Source: Actinomycetes bacterium
Lineage (GTDB): Bacteria; Actinomycetota; Acidimicrobiia; Spongiisociales; UBA5794
NCBI GenBank assembly: GCA_024638645.1
Contig: JAHEJX010000002.1
Span: 22,573-86,572, forward strand
DNA length: 64,000 nt
Direction of reading: 5' to 3'
Numbering within the stretch: position 1 is the first letter of the stretch; every line of letters starts with the position of its first letter. Positions 1 to 7,607 of the stretch are shown piece after piece. The position numbers and the translations under genes were made by a program. The notes under the pieces are model-generated. The model did no database searches. It saw only the letters and a list, made by a program, of their open reading frames with translations, and had not been told where the DNA came from.

Positions 1-873
1 GAGCTGAGCGCCAACGATGTCGGGCAACTCCTTGTGCTCGGCGGCGTAGCGGGCCTCGTTGGCGCTTGCCCGAATCGGGTCGAGCAGGATCTCTCCGATC
101 GATCCGAGTCCGCCGCCGATTACGACACGATCCGGATCGAATATCGAGATGACTGAAGCGAGACCCTGGCCGAAGTTGCGTCCGACCTGCGAGATCAGAG
201 CAATGGCCTGCGGGTCTCCTGCCGAAGCGGCTGCAGAGATGGCCGGACCGCTCGGCGCGACATCGTCAACAACAGTTGCCAAGGAACCACGCGGATCGTC
301 CGAGATCAACTGCCGAGCCAGGCGTTCCAGCGCAGGCCCGGCCGCTTCGGTCTCCCAACAACCCCGTTGGCCACAATCGCAAACGTGCTCGCCACGGGCG
401 AATCGGGCGTGCCCGAACTCGCCGGCGAAGCCTCGCCCCCTGTACAGAGAGCCACCGAAGACCATCGCACCGCCGATGCCGGTGCCAAGCGTCAACATGA
501 CCATGGCCTCACTCCCCTGCCCCGCTCCGAGCCGATACTCAGCGAAGGCGGTGGTGTTGGCGTCGTTGTCGACCGCAACGGGCAGCCCGAGCTCGGTGGA
601 CAGCTCGTCGCGCACGCGGATGTTTACGCCGTCGACGTGTGGCCCCCAGGCGAAAGTGCCCGTCTCGAAGTCGACCAGCCCAGCAACGCCGACGCCGATC
701 GCAGCAATCTCATGACCCTGCGCCAGCTTGTTGAACGCGGCAACGATCCCTTCAATCATCACGGCGCCATCGTCGGGCTTCGACGTCTTGAACTCGTCGG
801 CGAGGTTGCCGTCTTCGAGACGAACCGCCAGCAGCTTGGTGCCACCGATATCGACGCCGATTGCCGAGTTCAT
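1..873 (-). CDS. ROK-family sugar kinase (glucokinase-like), 3' end cut by window edge
   Basis: The reading frame starts at the ATG complementary to 871-873 and stays open to base 1, so about 291 N-terminal residues are present and the C-terminus lies outside. The start MNSAIGVDIGGTKLLAV is the ROK ATP-binding loop; further in are the DNDANTTAFAEY segment, the LTLGTGIGGAMVFGG loop, and the zinc-type ROK signature around CDCGQRGCWE. The family phosphorylates glucose or related hexoses with ATP in the cytoplasm. It is the last visible gene of the leftward cluster that starts with queG, 10 nt after the small acidic protein. Glucokinase is the likeliest role, but the substrate cannot be fixed from sequence; some ROK proteins are N-acetylmannosamine kinases. 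No N-terminal helix-turn-helix is present, so it is not a ROK repressor. Confidence 0.88.
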   Translation of the reverse strand, partial: MNSAIGVDIGGTKLLAVRLEDGNLADEFKTSKPDDGAVMIEGIVAAFNKLAQGHEIAAIGVGVAGLVDFETGTFAWGPHVDGVNIRVRDELSTELGLPVAVDNDANTTAFAEYRLGAGQGSEAMVMLTLGTGIGGAMVFGGSLYRGRGFAGEFGHARFARGEHVCDCGQRGCWETEAAGPALERLARQLISDDPRGSLATVVDDVAPSGPAISAAASAGDPQAIALISQVGRNFGQGLASVISIFDPDRVVIGGGLGSIGEILLDPIRASANEARYAAEHKELPDIVGAQL

Positions 874-883
874 CTTGGCGCCA

Positions 884-1090
884 TCACTCGACCTCGATCC
901 GCTGCGACCGCGGACCGTCTTCCTCGGCCTCCGAAGAGCTGCCCCCTACGGCCTCGAGGAATGCACTGACGCCCGCCAACAGCTCTGAGCCGGCGCGCAT
1001 TACGTGGTATCCCGCGCGACGCAACCCAATTCGCACTGCCTCGGTCAGCTCCGGATTTTCATCGACGAAGTCGCCGTTTTCGTCAGTCAT
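884..1090 (-). CDS. Small acidic hypothetical protein downstream of ArsA ATPase
   Basis: This 68-residue protein overlaps the end of the ArsA-type ATPase gene by 8 nt, so it is probably translationally coupled to it. It is strongly acidic at both ends, with a central stretch (RIGLRRAGYHVMRAGSELLAGVSAFLEAV, quoted in part by features rather than function) that can form an amphipathic helix. There is no signal peptide or cysteine motif. I recognise no named family. The gene position between an ArsA/Get3-type ATPase and a ROK kinase suggests a small partner or accessory of the ATPase, but that is inference only. Codon use matches its neighbours, and the overlap makes it likely to be a real gene. 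Confidence 0.65.
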   Translation of the reverse strand: MTDENGDFVDENPELTEAVRIGLRRAGYHVMRAGSELLAGVSAFLEAVGGSSSEAEEDGPRSQRIEVE

Positions 1091-2252
1091 CGAGGCCGAA
1101 CGTTACCCGTAGCTCCGCTTCAACCAGCTGCGCGCGACGCACGTGGCGGCGCTTCAACGAATCCGGCAGCACGAAGGAACGGCGATAGGGCCCGACCGTG
1201 ATGAAGAGCTCGTCGCCGTGGCGCAGCACGTCGACGTCTGCTTTGTCCACGAAAGGGACGGCAAGTACCAGGACTACGTTGTCTCCCTCGTCCTCCACGC
1301 GGAACGGGCGGCCCTCTGAGAAGTGGTCCGTCGGATCACGTCCCGCATACAGCTCCTCGCCCACGAGCTGGAGACGGTCAATGCCCACCATCTCCTCGTC
1401 GAATAGGCGAAGCTCCCGGATGTCGACATCGGCGAACCCCTCGTACACAGATTCGAGGTGATCCTTCTGGATCTCGTGCCACCGATGGAAATATGGATCG
1501 GTGACGGTGTCCGGCAGGACTCGGTTGACAACGGCGGTGTCGACGGCATATCCGAACAATCCGAGGTATGTGTATGTTCGCCTCGCCTCGGAAATGACCA
1601 TTTTTTCCGGGTTCATGACAAGCCGAGCGCTGGTGATTTCTGGGTCGGCGAGGATGTCACGAATGCCGTCGAGCCGTTCATAGAACGAAGCCACTGCGGC
1701 GAATACCTTGTCGTCGGCAACCGGGAGGCTGGTGACTTTGTTGAGCACAGGACGAACAAAACTCGCCACCCTCCTCCCAATCGGGAAGATCTTCTCCATG
1801 TACCAGGAAAGCACCTCGGGCAGGCTCAGCAGGCGCAGCGTTTCTGCGGTCGGAGCGCAGTCGACAACGATGAAGTCGTAGTCCCCGGAGCTGGCATGGT
1901 CACGGACGCTGGCGAGCGAGAAGATCTCGTCCATGCCTGGGAATACAGTCAGCTCTTCGGCTTCGATGCCCTTCAGCCCCGACCAGTCGAATAGCTCCGT
2001 GAGATGATCCCGGACATCTCCCCATGATTCCTCGAGTCGTTCTTGTGAATCGATCTGTTGGGCATGAAGTCGGTCGACCACCAGCGTTGGATTGTCGCCG
2101 AGCTTCACCTGGAAGGCGTCGGCAAGGCTATGGGCTGGATCGGTTGACGTTACGAGCGTGCGATAGCCCATCTCGGCGGCTCGCACCGCGGTCGCAGCAG
2201 CGACAGTGGTTTTGCCCACGCCACCTTTGCCGGTGATGAGCAGAATCCGCAT
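1083..2252 (-). CDS. ArsA/Get3-type ATPase with C-terminal HSP20-like domain
   Basis: This is a 389-residue deviant Walker P-loop ATPase. The N-terminus carries GKGGVGKTT at residues 8-16, followed by the STDPAHSLADAF switch I segment and the VVDCAPTAETLRLL switch II segment, all hallmarks of the ArsA/Get3 group. The last 70 residues (about 318-389, beginning FRVEDEGDNVVLVLAVPF) form a small beta-rich HSP20-like domain, as in the ArsA_HSP20 arrangement of bacterial homologues. There is only one ATPase half, unlike the doubled arsenite-pump ArsA, and no ars genes are near. Its start ATG overlaps the stop of the SRPBCC gene as TAATG. A chaperone or membrane-protein targeting role is more likely than arsenite export; this is inference. 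Confidence 0.85.
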   Translation of the reverse strand: MRILLITGKGGVGKTTVAAATAVRAAEMGYRTLVTSTDPAHSLADAFQVKLGDNPTLVVDRLHAQQIDSQERLEESWGDVRDHLTELFDWSGLKGIEAEELTVFPGMDEIFSLASVRDHASSGDYDFIVVDCAPTAETLRLLSLPEVLSWYMEKIFPIGRRVASFVRPVLNKVTSLPVADDKVFAAVASFYERLDGIRDILADPEITSARLVMNPEKMVISEARRTYTYLGLFGYAVDTAVVNRVLPDTVTDPYFHRWHEIQKDHLESVYEGFADVDIRELRLFDEEMVGIDRLQLVGEELYAGRDPTDHFSEGRPFRVEDEGDNVVLVLAVPFVDKADVDVLRHGDELFITVGPYRRSFVLPDSLKRRHVRRAQLVEAELRVTFGLDD

Positions 2253-2692
2253 TAGCTGCCTTCGGCGCGCTTCTTCAGGCCACGCAGAGCGCTGGACACG
2301 ATCTGCTTCTCGGCCTGGCGGCGGAGGAAGCCGGGCACTGTGAACGCAGGGTCGACGCGCAACGCGTAGAGCACTTCTGTGGAGCCATCCTCGAGTTCGT
2401 TGAACTCGTAGCTACCGTCCATCGCCGTTATGTCATCTCCCGGCTCGGCCGTCCAGGAGAATCCATTATCCATCTCGTACGAGTAGACCAACGTGTAGTT
2501 GATCTCCTTGATCATGGCATCGGCACGAAACTCCACTCGCAGCGGCCGGCCGTGTTCGTCCTCTTCGAGAATCTCGACTTCCTTGACCGCGTTGGTCCAC
2601 TCTGGGTAGGCCTCTAGATCGAGTGCGACTTCGTAGATGTGCTGCGGCTCCGCAGACACCTCGATCCGCTGCACTGTTCCTTCCATTGCCAT
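2252..2692 (-). CDS. SRPBCC (START/polyketide-cyclase-like) family protein
   Basis: This 146-residue protein has the SRPBCC helix-grip pattern: an N-terminal strand (VQRIEVSAEPQHIYEVALDLEAYPEWTNAVKEVEIL) followed by alternating strands with FSWTAEPGDDITAMDGSYEF and a C-terminal amphipathic helix ending LRGLKKRAEGS. Such proteins bind hydrophobic ligands such as lipids, polyketides or quinones in a deep cavity. It is the first gene of a tight unit with the ArsA ATPase, overlapping its start by one base (TAATG). A GAAAGG sequence lies 7 nt before the first ATG. In actinobacteria this family often sits beside ArsA-type ATPases, but the ligand cannot be told. Ligand and role remain unknown. Confidence 0.8.
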   Translation of the reverse strand: MAMEGTVQRIEVSAEPQHIYEVALDLEAYPEWTNAVKEVEILEEDEHGRPLRVEFRADAMIKEINYTLVYSYEMDNGFSWTAEPGDDITAMDGSYEFNELEDGSTEVLYALRVDPAFTVPGFLRRQAEKQIVSSALRGLKKRAEGS

Positions 2693-2757
2693 GTGGCGGC
2701 CTTTCGGTCATCTAACGCCCCGGCATGGCGGCGTTCCTCATCTACCGGAAAGGGTAG

Positions 2758-3510
2758 TCACGGGTGGTTGGTAGCCCGTCCTGTGGCCCGGAAATACCCG
2801 ACGTTGCGACAAACCGTTGCTCCGACGCGCCAAGTGAAGGCCTGCGGTTGATGAACATCGCCGTAGTAGTGGAATGGAGGCTGGTACTCCTTGATGTAAT
2901 CCAGCACGGCGGCAGAGCCCTTGGCGCGCCCCGCTATTACGTCTTTTTGGAGCGCGTCCACAGCGGGTGGGACGTGGGTACAGAGCATGTCGACGGGTCC
3001 GAGTTTGGCGAGTTTGGCCGCCATGTCCGGCTCTGAGACCTCGCCGGGAGTGTTGATAGAGACGATGCCGCCGCCGGCGAAGCCGACTCTGATGCCCTCT
3101 ATCTCGATCACTTCGCCGTCGACGAAGCGGGCGCTCTGCGGCAGTTTGGACTTGAGCAGCTCGGGCGAGTCGACGTTGCCGTAAGTGGCGTAGACCTCAG
3201 CACCCTCTAGGACGGGAAGGATGTCGTCGTAGGCCGCTTCTATGGCCGAGGTGTATGCACGGCGCAGCTCCTCTTCCCTTCCTTGGCGATAGTCGTTCCA
3301 GAGCGCTCCGGCGGCAACGGCTTCCCCGGCGGTTCGCAACGCCACCATTTTGTCGGTGAAGTCCCTGCCGGAAACGTCTGTCACAATGCCATCGTTGGTC
3401 CTGTAGTCGATGAAGTTGATGAAGTCACCGAGGATCAGCAGTGGTCCGGGCTGCTGAGCTACGAGCCGCAACGCTTCGGTGGCACCGTGGACGTCGGCGA
3501 TGAGTCTCAC
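2758..3510 (-). CDS. Calcineurin-like metallophosphoesterase
   Basis: This 250-residue cytoplasmic protein shows the metallophosphoesterase signature in order: DVHG near residue 6 (metal 1), GDF at about 28, GNVD in the middle (YATYGNVDSPELL), THVPP and finally GDVHQP near the C-terminus. These provide Asp, His and Asn ligands for a dinuclear metal centre. The arrangement resembles YfcE/MJ0936-type or predicted phosphodiesterases rather than DNA-repair SbcD/Mre11, since it is short and lacks capping domains. Its start overlaps the end of the upstream small membrane-protein gene by 4 nt (ATGA). The substrate is unknown. A 65-bp gap separates it from the SRPBCC gene downstream. Confidence 0.85.
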   Translation of the reverse strand: MRLIADVHGATEALRLVAQQPGPLLILGDFINFIDYRTNDGIVTDVSGRDFTDKMVALRTAGEAVAAGALWNDYRQGREEELRRAYTSAIEAAYDDILPVLEGAEVYATYGNVDSPELLKSKLPQSARFVDGEVIEIEGIRVGFAGGGIVSINTPGEVSEPDMAAKLAKLGPVDMLCTHVPPAVDALQKDVIAGRAKGSAAVLDYIKEYQPPFHYYGDVHQPQAFTWRVGATVCRNVGYFRATGRATNHP

Positions 3511-3788
3511 TCGTCGTCCGCCGAGTCGCCGAAGTCACCGACAGGGGCATAACGAATTCCGAGGTAACCAAGCGCCGCTGCGCCGGCCAGCGCGGCGACC
3601 GCCGCGAGGCCGGCCGACCATCCGGCAAAGGACGCTGAGATGCCGGCAATGCCAAACCCGAAGACGGCCAAGACGCCGACGCGGATTCGGCGCGGCAATG
3701 GGGGCCGTTCCGGATTCATCGACAGGCCGACGGCGAGCAGCATTCCAAGGGCGCCGACAAAGACTGTGATTCCGTAGATCGCATTCAT
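3507..3788 (-). CDS. Small membrane protein, three predicted helices
   Basis: This 93-residue protein has three hydrophobic segments: roughly residues 3-22, 36-56 (VGVLAVFGFGIAGISASFAG) and 58-80, with a short acidic C-terminal tail (GDFGDSADDE). There are no catalytic motifs or cysteines. It lies 12 nt after queG and overlaps the phosphoesterase start by 4 nt, so the three genes are probably co-transcribed and the last two translationally coupled. The family is not one I recognise; it resembles many short actinobacterial integral membrane proteins of unknown role. A membrane partner for the phosphoesterase is possible but unsupported beyond adjacency. Confidence 0.7.
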   Translation of the reverse strand: MNAIYGITVFVGALGMLLAVGLSMNPERPPLPRRIRVGVLAVFGFGIAGISASFAGWSAGLAAVAALAGAAALGYLGIRYAPVGDFGDSADDE

Positions 3789-3800
3789 GACGGCAGAACG

Positions 3801-4895
3801 CTAGGCGGATGCGGCGAGCGCGGCTTCGATTTCGGCGCGGACGTCGTCGTCTTTCTCCGCGACGACCGCTGCTTCCAGCCCGGCTCGTTCCAGGCCGAGC
3901 TCGCCAAGCGCCCATGCCGCATGGACGCGCAGCATCGGGTCGTCGCTTCCCAGATAGTCGACCAGCGGACCGGCGGCGGCTTCGTTACCTGAGTTGCCCA
4001 ACGCAACGAGGAGGTTGCGGCGAAGATACGAAGCGCGACGCCGGGGCACGTAGAAGTGGTCGAAGCGGGCGAGCAAATCGTCGTCGGAGAGCGCCAACAG
4101 CTCCAAGAGGTCGTAACGCGGCGTCGCAGCAGCAATGTGCAGGAGCTTGTTTCCCGGCGGGCAGGCATCGAGGCAGTCGTCGCACCCGTAGATGCGGTCG
4201 CCGCTCGCTTTTCGCAGCTTCCGAGGTATCCAGCCTGGCGCCTGCAAGAGATGGGCAAGGCACAATCGCGCATCGAGGACGCCGGGCTCGACGAGAGCTC
4301 CAGTAGGACAGGCAGGAAGACAAGCACTACATGTACCGCAGTCGCGCACCATCGGTTTGGTCGGCTCGAGAACAGCGTCCGTGACAACGGAGCCAAGCAG
4401 CATCCATGGCCCGGAAGCTGGTGAAAGCACCATCGTGTTCTTGCCCCACCAGCCGAGGCCGGCTCGTACCGCGGCCGCCCTGTCGACCAGCCGGTTGTCG
4501 TCAACGACCATCTCTGCCTCGCAGCCCGCCTCCCGCAGCGCCTGGACGGCAAACGTCAGCGCCGCCCGCAGCGGCCGGTAGTGATCCTCGGTTGCGAACC
4601 GCGCAATGCGACCATGGTTGGGATTGTCCTCCCCCGGCGATCCGGACGCCGGCAAGTACGCGTACCCCGCAACAAGCAGCGACGCCGCCCACGGAAACGA
4701 CCGCCGGATGTCCGCAGAGCGTGCCGGATCTCCAAACGTGAAGTGCATGTCGCCGTGCATGCCGCCGGCCTTGCGCTCTTCGAGGTTGGAACGCACAGAT
4801 TCAAACGGCGCAGCTGAGGCGGCCCCGACCGCGGCACACCCTGCGTCGAGCAAGATCGACCGCAGAGTTTCTAGTGACGGTGGAGTGTTTTCCAT
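3801..4895 (-). CDS. queG: Epoxyqueuosine reductase QueG
   Basis: This 364-residue protein reduces epoxyqueuosine to queuosine at the wobble base of tRNAs, the last step of queuosine synthesis. The N-terminal cobalamin-binding part is followed by two [4Fe-4S] ferredoxin motifs, CGTCSACLPACPTGA and YGCDDCLDACPPGNK, with the family pattern CxxCxxCxxxCP. The C-terminal third contains short helical repeats of HEAT type (DPMLRVHAAWALGELG), as expected for full-length QueG. Length fits the family (about 350-380). It is the promoter-proximal gene of the leftward cluster; the opposite-strand TOPRIM-like gene starts 84 nt away, so a divergent promoter region lies between 4896 and 4978. Confidence 0.93.
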   Translation of the reverse strand: MENTPPSLETLRSILLDAGCAAVGAASAAPFESVRSNLEERKAGGMHGDMHFTFGDPARSADIRRSFPWAASLLVAGYAYLPASGSPGEDNPNHGRIARFATEDHYRPLRAALTFAVQALREAGCEAEMVVDDNRLVDRAAAVRAGLGWWGKNTMVLSPASGPWMLLGSVVTDAVLEPTKPMVRDCGTCSACLPACPTGALVEPGVLDARLCLAHLLQAPGWIPRKLRKASGDRIYGCDDCLDACPPGNKLLHIAAATPRYDLLELLALSDDDLLARFDHFYVPRRRASYLRRNLLVALGNSGNEAAAGPLVDYLGSDDPMLRVHAAWALGELGLERAGLEAAVVAEKDDDVRAEIEAALAASA

Positions 4896-4978
4896 ACACG
4901 AAGGCTAAGCCGCCAGCTCTCCGGGCTCGACAGCTCGAGCCATTTTGCGCATGATGACTCATCGCATTGAGGTCTTGT

Positions 4979-5641
4979 ATGAATGGGGAAAAGCGCGCGG
5001 AGCTCGCCAGGCGGGCACTCGCCGGGTACGTGAGTGGGCCCGGTGCCCCGGCAAAGGCAACGGAGCTCGCTTTGAGAAAGGTAGAGACGGCGCGGGCCGT
5101 AATCGTGGTTGAGGGGATCAGCGATCAGATTGCCGTCGAGACGCTGGCGATCCGACGGGGAAGAGATCTCGATGCAGAAGGTGTCGCCGTGCTACCGGTC
5201 GGAGGTGCTCAGGCAGTGACTCGGTACCTAGAGAGATTCGGGCCGGCCGGCGAGGACCTCAGACTGGCCGGCTTGTGCGACTCGGACGGAGTGGAGACCT
5301 TTCGTCGCGCGCTCACCCGAGCCGGCGTCGGCAAACCAATCTCCATCGGCGACATGGCGGGCCTGGGGTTCCACGTCTGCGTAAGGGATCTCGAGGACGA
5401 ACTCATCCGCGCCGTCGGCTCGGAGGGTATTGAATCCGTTATCGACTCCCAGGGCGATCTCGGGTCCTTCAGAGCACTCCAGAACCAGCCCGAGTGGCGG
5501 GGACGACCTGTTGCCGACCAGCTTCATCGGTTCTTTCGTAGCCACTCGCGCCGGAACCTGCGCTACGCCCGCTTGCTGATCCAAACGCTAGAGCCGGCAA
5601 AGGTCCCTTCTCCGCTGGATGCGGTTCTCGCTGCGGCCTAG
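4979..5641 (+). CDS. Stand-alone TOPRIM/OLD-type nucleotidyl-transfer domain protein
   Basis: This 220-residue protein has a TOPRIM-like core: a hydrophobic strand ending in the conserved glutamate (AVIVVEGISDQIAVETLA, E45) and a later LCDSDG (D101-D103), with a GG turn between. This is the acidic layout of the OLD-family TOPRIM nuclease domain, here without the SMC-like ATPase that OLD proteins carry. I chose ATG 4979 because GAGG lies 6 nt upstream; a TTG at 4967 is in frame but has no better signal. The C-terminal half (helical, FFRSHSRRNLRYARLLIQ) is not recognised. Possible roles are a DNA/RNA nuclease or nucleotide-processing enzyme. There is no defence gene next to it, so an anti-phage role is speculative. 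Confidence 0.7.
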   Translation: MNGEKRAELARRALAGYVSGPGAPAKATELALRKVETARAVIVVEGISDQIAVETLAIRRGRDLDAEGVAVLPVGGAQAVTRYLERFGPAGEDLRLAGLCDSDGVETFRRALTRAGVGKPISIGDMAGLGFHVCVRDLEDELIRAVGSEGIESVIDSQGDLGSFRALQNQPEWRGRPVADQLHRFFRSHSRRNLRYARLLIQTLEPAKVPSPLDAVLAAA

Positions 5642-5729
5642 CACTCGACCCAAGAGGGAACCTGGCGAAACCGAGGCCGGGACCGAATGCAGGACCGCCA
5701 ATTCCCACCTGCACTCGACCCCGGCGCCG

Positions 5730-5746
5730 CGTGACCTGCGGTCACG
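5730..5746 (+). terminator. Short GC hairpin after TOPRIM-like gene
   Basis: CGTGACC and GGTCACG form a perfect 7-bp stem around a TGC loop, between the convergent TOPRIM-like gene and the Cys-rich mini-protein gene. It is followed by only a short TTCT on the plus strand, so it is a weak candidate for an intrinsic terminator, possibly working in both directions. The remaining bases of the 130-bp gap show nothing recognisable. Confidence 0.45.
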
Positions 5747-5771
5747 TTCTGACGCTGCGGCCGCTGATCTG

Positions 5772-5996
5772 TTAGCTCGCCGCAGCCTCTCCCCCAGCGG
5801 GCAGCTGTTCCCCTTTGTTGAGGGGAACGAGTCGCAGCGGCGCCACCATCCCGGCATCCGCCAGGTTCTCCAACGCCTCATGCTCCTCGCCCGACAGAAC
5901 GACCGGCTCGCCCATTTTGTGAAGTAAGACGTTGACGACACAGTCGGAACACGCAGACGTGTGCTGCATCTCGCACTCGTTGCAATCGATGATCAT
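5772..5996 (-). CDS. Cysteine-rich mini-protein with two CxxC pairs
   Basis: This 74-residue protein begins MIIDCNECEMQHTSACSDC, placing four cysteines as C-x2-C and C-x2-C in the first 20 residues, a likely zinc or iron-sulfur binding knuckle. The rest is a hydrophobic segment (VVNVLLHKMGEPVVLS) and an acidic helix. The frame remains open much further upstream, but only this part is coding-like and the region beyond is antisense to the LLM oxidoreductase; I took the ATG at 5994-5996. Similar short CxxC proteins are widespread in actinobacteria but uncharacterised as far as I know. It is convergent with the TOPRIM-like gene and divergent from the oxidoreductase. Confidence 0.65.
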   Translation of the reverse strand: MIIDCNECEMQHTSACSDCVVNVLLHKMGEPVVLSGEEHEALENLADAGMVAPLRLVPLNKGEQLPAGGEAAAS

Positions 5997-6101
5997 GAGC
6001 CGCACCGTGCCATTGTCTCGCCCTTTCCCTAGCCGTCCGTCCTTGGCCTGAGGTGAAAGTAGAACTCGGGTGTGACAGAAAATGCTGTGGCTCGCATCTG
6101 C

Positions 6102-6160
6102 TATCTCGTATCTGGTGGTCGAGATACGAGATACCGGATAACGGCTACCGTCATCCGGTA
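6102..6160 (+). promoter_or_regulatory. Two consecutive strong inverted repeats upstream of the LLM oxidoreductase
   Basis: The first repeat has perfect 12-bp arms, TATCTCGTATCT at 6102-6113 and AGATACGAGATA at 6122-6133, around an 8-nt spacer. The second has 13-nt arms with one mismatch, 6132-6144 (TACCGGATAACGG) and 6148-6160 (CCGTCATCCGGTA), around a CTA loop, and ends exactly where the AGGAGGA ribosome-binding site begins. They could be a regulator operator plus a leader hairpin, or a structured 5' leader. No protein-coding explanation exists for this gap. Confidence 0.6.
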
Positions 6161-6170
6161 GGAGGACACA

Positions 6171-7193
6171 TTGAAACTCGGACTGAATCTCGGCTATTGG
6201 GGCGCTCGCCCGACGACGGACATGGAGATGGTGCAAGCCGCCGAGGATGCCGGCTACACCCACGTGTGGGCTGCGGAGTCGTGGGGCTCGGACGCGGCAA
6301 CTGTGCTGGCTTGGATCGGCGGCCAGACCAGCACGATCCGCCTCGGGGCCGGGATATTCCAGATGCCGGCGCGCACTCCGGCGATGACCGCCATGACCGC
6401 GGTCACGCTCAGCGAGCTGAGCGGAGGTCGTTTCGACCTCGGCCTCGGCCTGTCGGGGCCTCAAGTCGTCGAGGGATGGCACGGCCGTCCATACGGCAAG
6501 CCGATAGGCAAGACTCGCGAGTATGTCGAGATCGTTCGCAAGATCATCGCCCGTGAAGAAGCGTTGACTCATGAGGGCGAGCACTATCAGATTCCGTACA
6601 CCGGTGAGGGCGCCACCGGGCTGGGCAAGCCCCTGAAGCTGATTACACACCCCCACCACGAAATCCCGATCTACCTCGCCTCGATCGGGCCCAAGAACGT
6701 GGCACTGACGGCCGAGATTGCAGATGGCTGGCTGCCGATCTTCTATTCGCCGGAGCACCCGGAGTTCCAGGAGTCACTCGAAAAGGGATTCGCCGCGTCT
6801 GGCGACCCCGACCGCCGATCCAAGTTCACCGTCGCACCCGGTGTGCAGGCCGTCGTCGACGAAGACTTCTCAGCTGCTCGCAACGCAATGCGTCCCATGT
6901 TGGCCTTGTACATCGGAGGGATGGGAGCGAGAGGCCGCAACTTCTATCACACGCTGGCAAGCCGCTACGGGTTCGAGAAAGAGGCGGACGAGATTCAGGA
7001 CGCCTTCCTCGGCGGCAAACGTATGGCAGCCGCTGTGGCGGTCCCCGACGGTCTCATCGACCTGGTCTGCATCGCCGGCCCCCGTGGGCACGTCAAGGAG
7101 CGTCTGGCAGCGTGGCGAGAATCCGGCGTCGATCTCCTCAACATCAGCACGAATGACATCGACACCGTGCGAGCCATATCGGAGCTGATCTGA
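6171..7193 (+). CDS. LLM-class, probably F420-dependent, oxidoreductase
   Basis: This 340-residue protein is a luciferase-like TIM-barrel oxidoreductase. Family signs are the start [14 protein letters not shown], the [16 protein letters not shown] segment, the [20 protein letters not shown] strand-loop, [23 protein letters not shown], and [25 protein letters not shown]. These features are shared by F420-dependent enzymes of the Rv-type LLM family; F420 rather than FMN use is inferred from the subfamily and actinobacterial context. Start is a TTG with a strong AGGAGGA 4-10 nt upstream. It is followed 45 nt later by the VOC protein. The substrate is unknown. Confidence 0.87.
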   Translation: MKLGLNLGYWGARPTTDMEMVQAAEDAGYTHVWAAESWGSDAATVLAWIGGQTSTIRLGAGIFQMPARTPAMTAMTAVTLSELSGGRFDLGLGLSGPQVVEGWHGRPYGKPIGKTREYVEIVRKIIAREEALTHEGEHYQIPYTGEGATGLGKPLKLITHPHHEIPIYLASIGPKNVALTAEIADGWLPIFYSPEHPEFQESLEKGFAASGDPDRRSKFTVAPGVQAVVDEDFSAARNAMRPMLALYIGGMGARGRNFYHTLASRYGFEKEADEIQDAFLGGKRMAAAVAVPDGLIDLVCIAGPRGHVKERLAAWRESGVDLLNISTNDIDTVRAISELI

Positions 7194-7238
7194 CGACGAC
7201 TCTGCTACGCATGGGACGTCCACGAGAAGGAGGAACTC

Positions 7239-7607
7239 GTGTCAGATGACGCAACGCCGCTGATGATTGCGGCAACGATCGACGTGTCCGACCTCGAGCT
7301 GGCCGCCCAGTTCTATTCCAATCTCCTCGACCTGGAGGTGCGGGGCATCATCGATCCCTTCGCGTTCTTGAGTGCGGCCGAGGATCGCAAGGTTGCCATC
7401 TGGCTGCAGAAGGTGCCCGAGGAGAAAGCAGGAAAGAACCGCTGCCACCTCGACTTCGTCTCAAATGACCTCGAAACGACAGAGCGACGGGTTACCGAGC
7501 TCGGCGGATCATTGGGTGATCGGCAGACTTGGCAGGATCACAAATGGCGGACCTGCCGCGATCCCGACGGCAATGAGTTCGACGTGATGCAGGCACAGAA
7601 CGTCTAG
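7239..7607 (+). CDS. VOC (glyoxalase/bleomycin-resistance) family protein
   Basis: This 122-residue protein has the paired beta-alpha-beta-beta-beta modules of the vicinal-oxygen-chelate fold: AATIDVSDLELAAQFYSNLLDLEV at the start, CHLDFVSNDLETTERRVTELGGSL in the middle and CRDPDGNEFDVMQ at the end. Candidate metal ligands are H (in CHLDF) and E (in NEFDV). Start is GTG 7239 with AAGGAGGA upstream. The substrate is unknown; members include glyoxalases, dioxygenases and antibiotic-binding proteins. Its end overlaps the convergent Lrp gene by 4 nt. Confidence 0.85.
   Translation: MSDDATPLMIAATIDVSDLELAAQFYSNLLDLEVRGIIDPFAFLSAAEDRKVAIWLQKVPEEKAGKNRCHLDFVSNDLETTERRVTELGGSLGDRQTWQDHKWRTCRDPDGNEFDVMQAQNV

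Noticed and set aside
5997-6758. Extension of the Cys-rich protein frame to 328 residues
   Set aside because: The upstream part is antisense to the LLM oxidoreductase and has no coding signature; only the 74-residue 3' part looks real.
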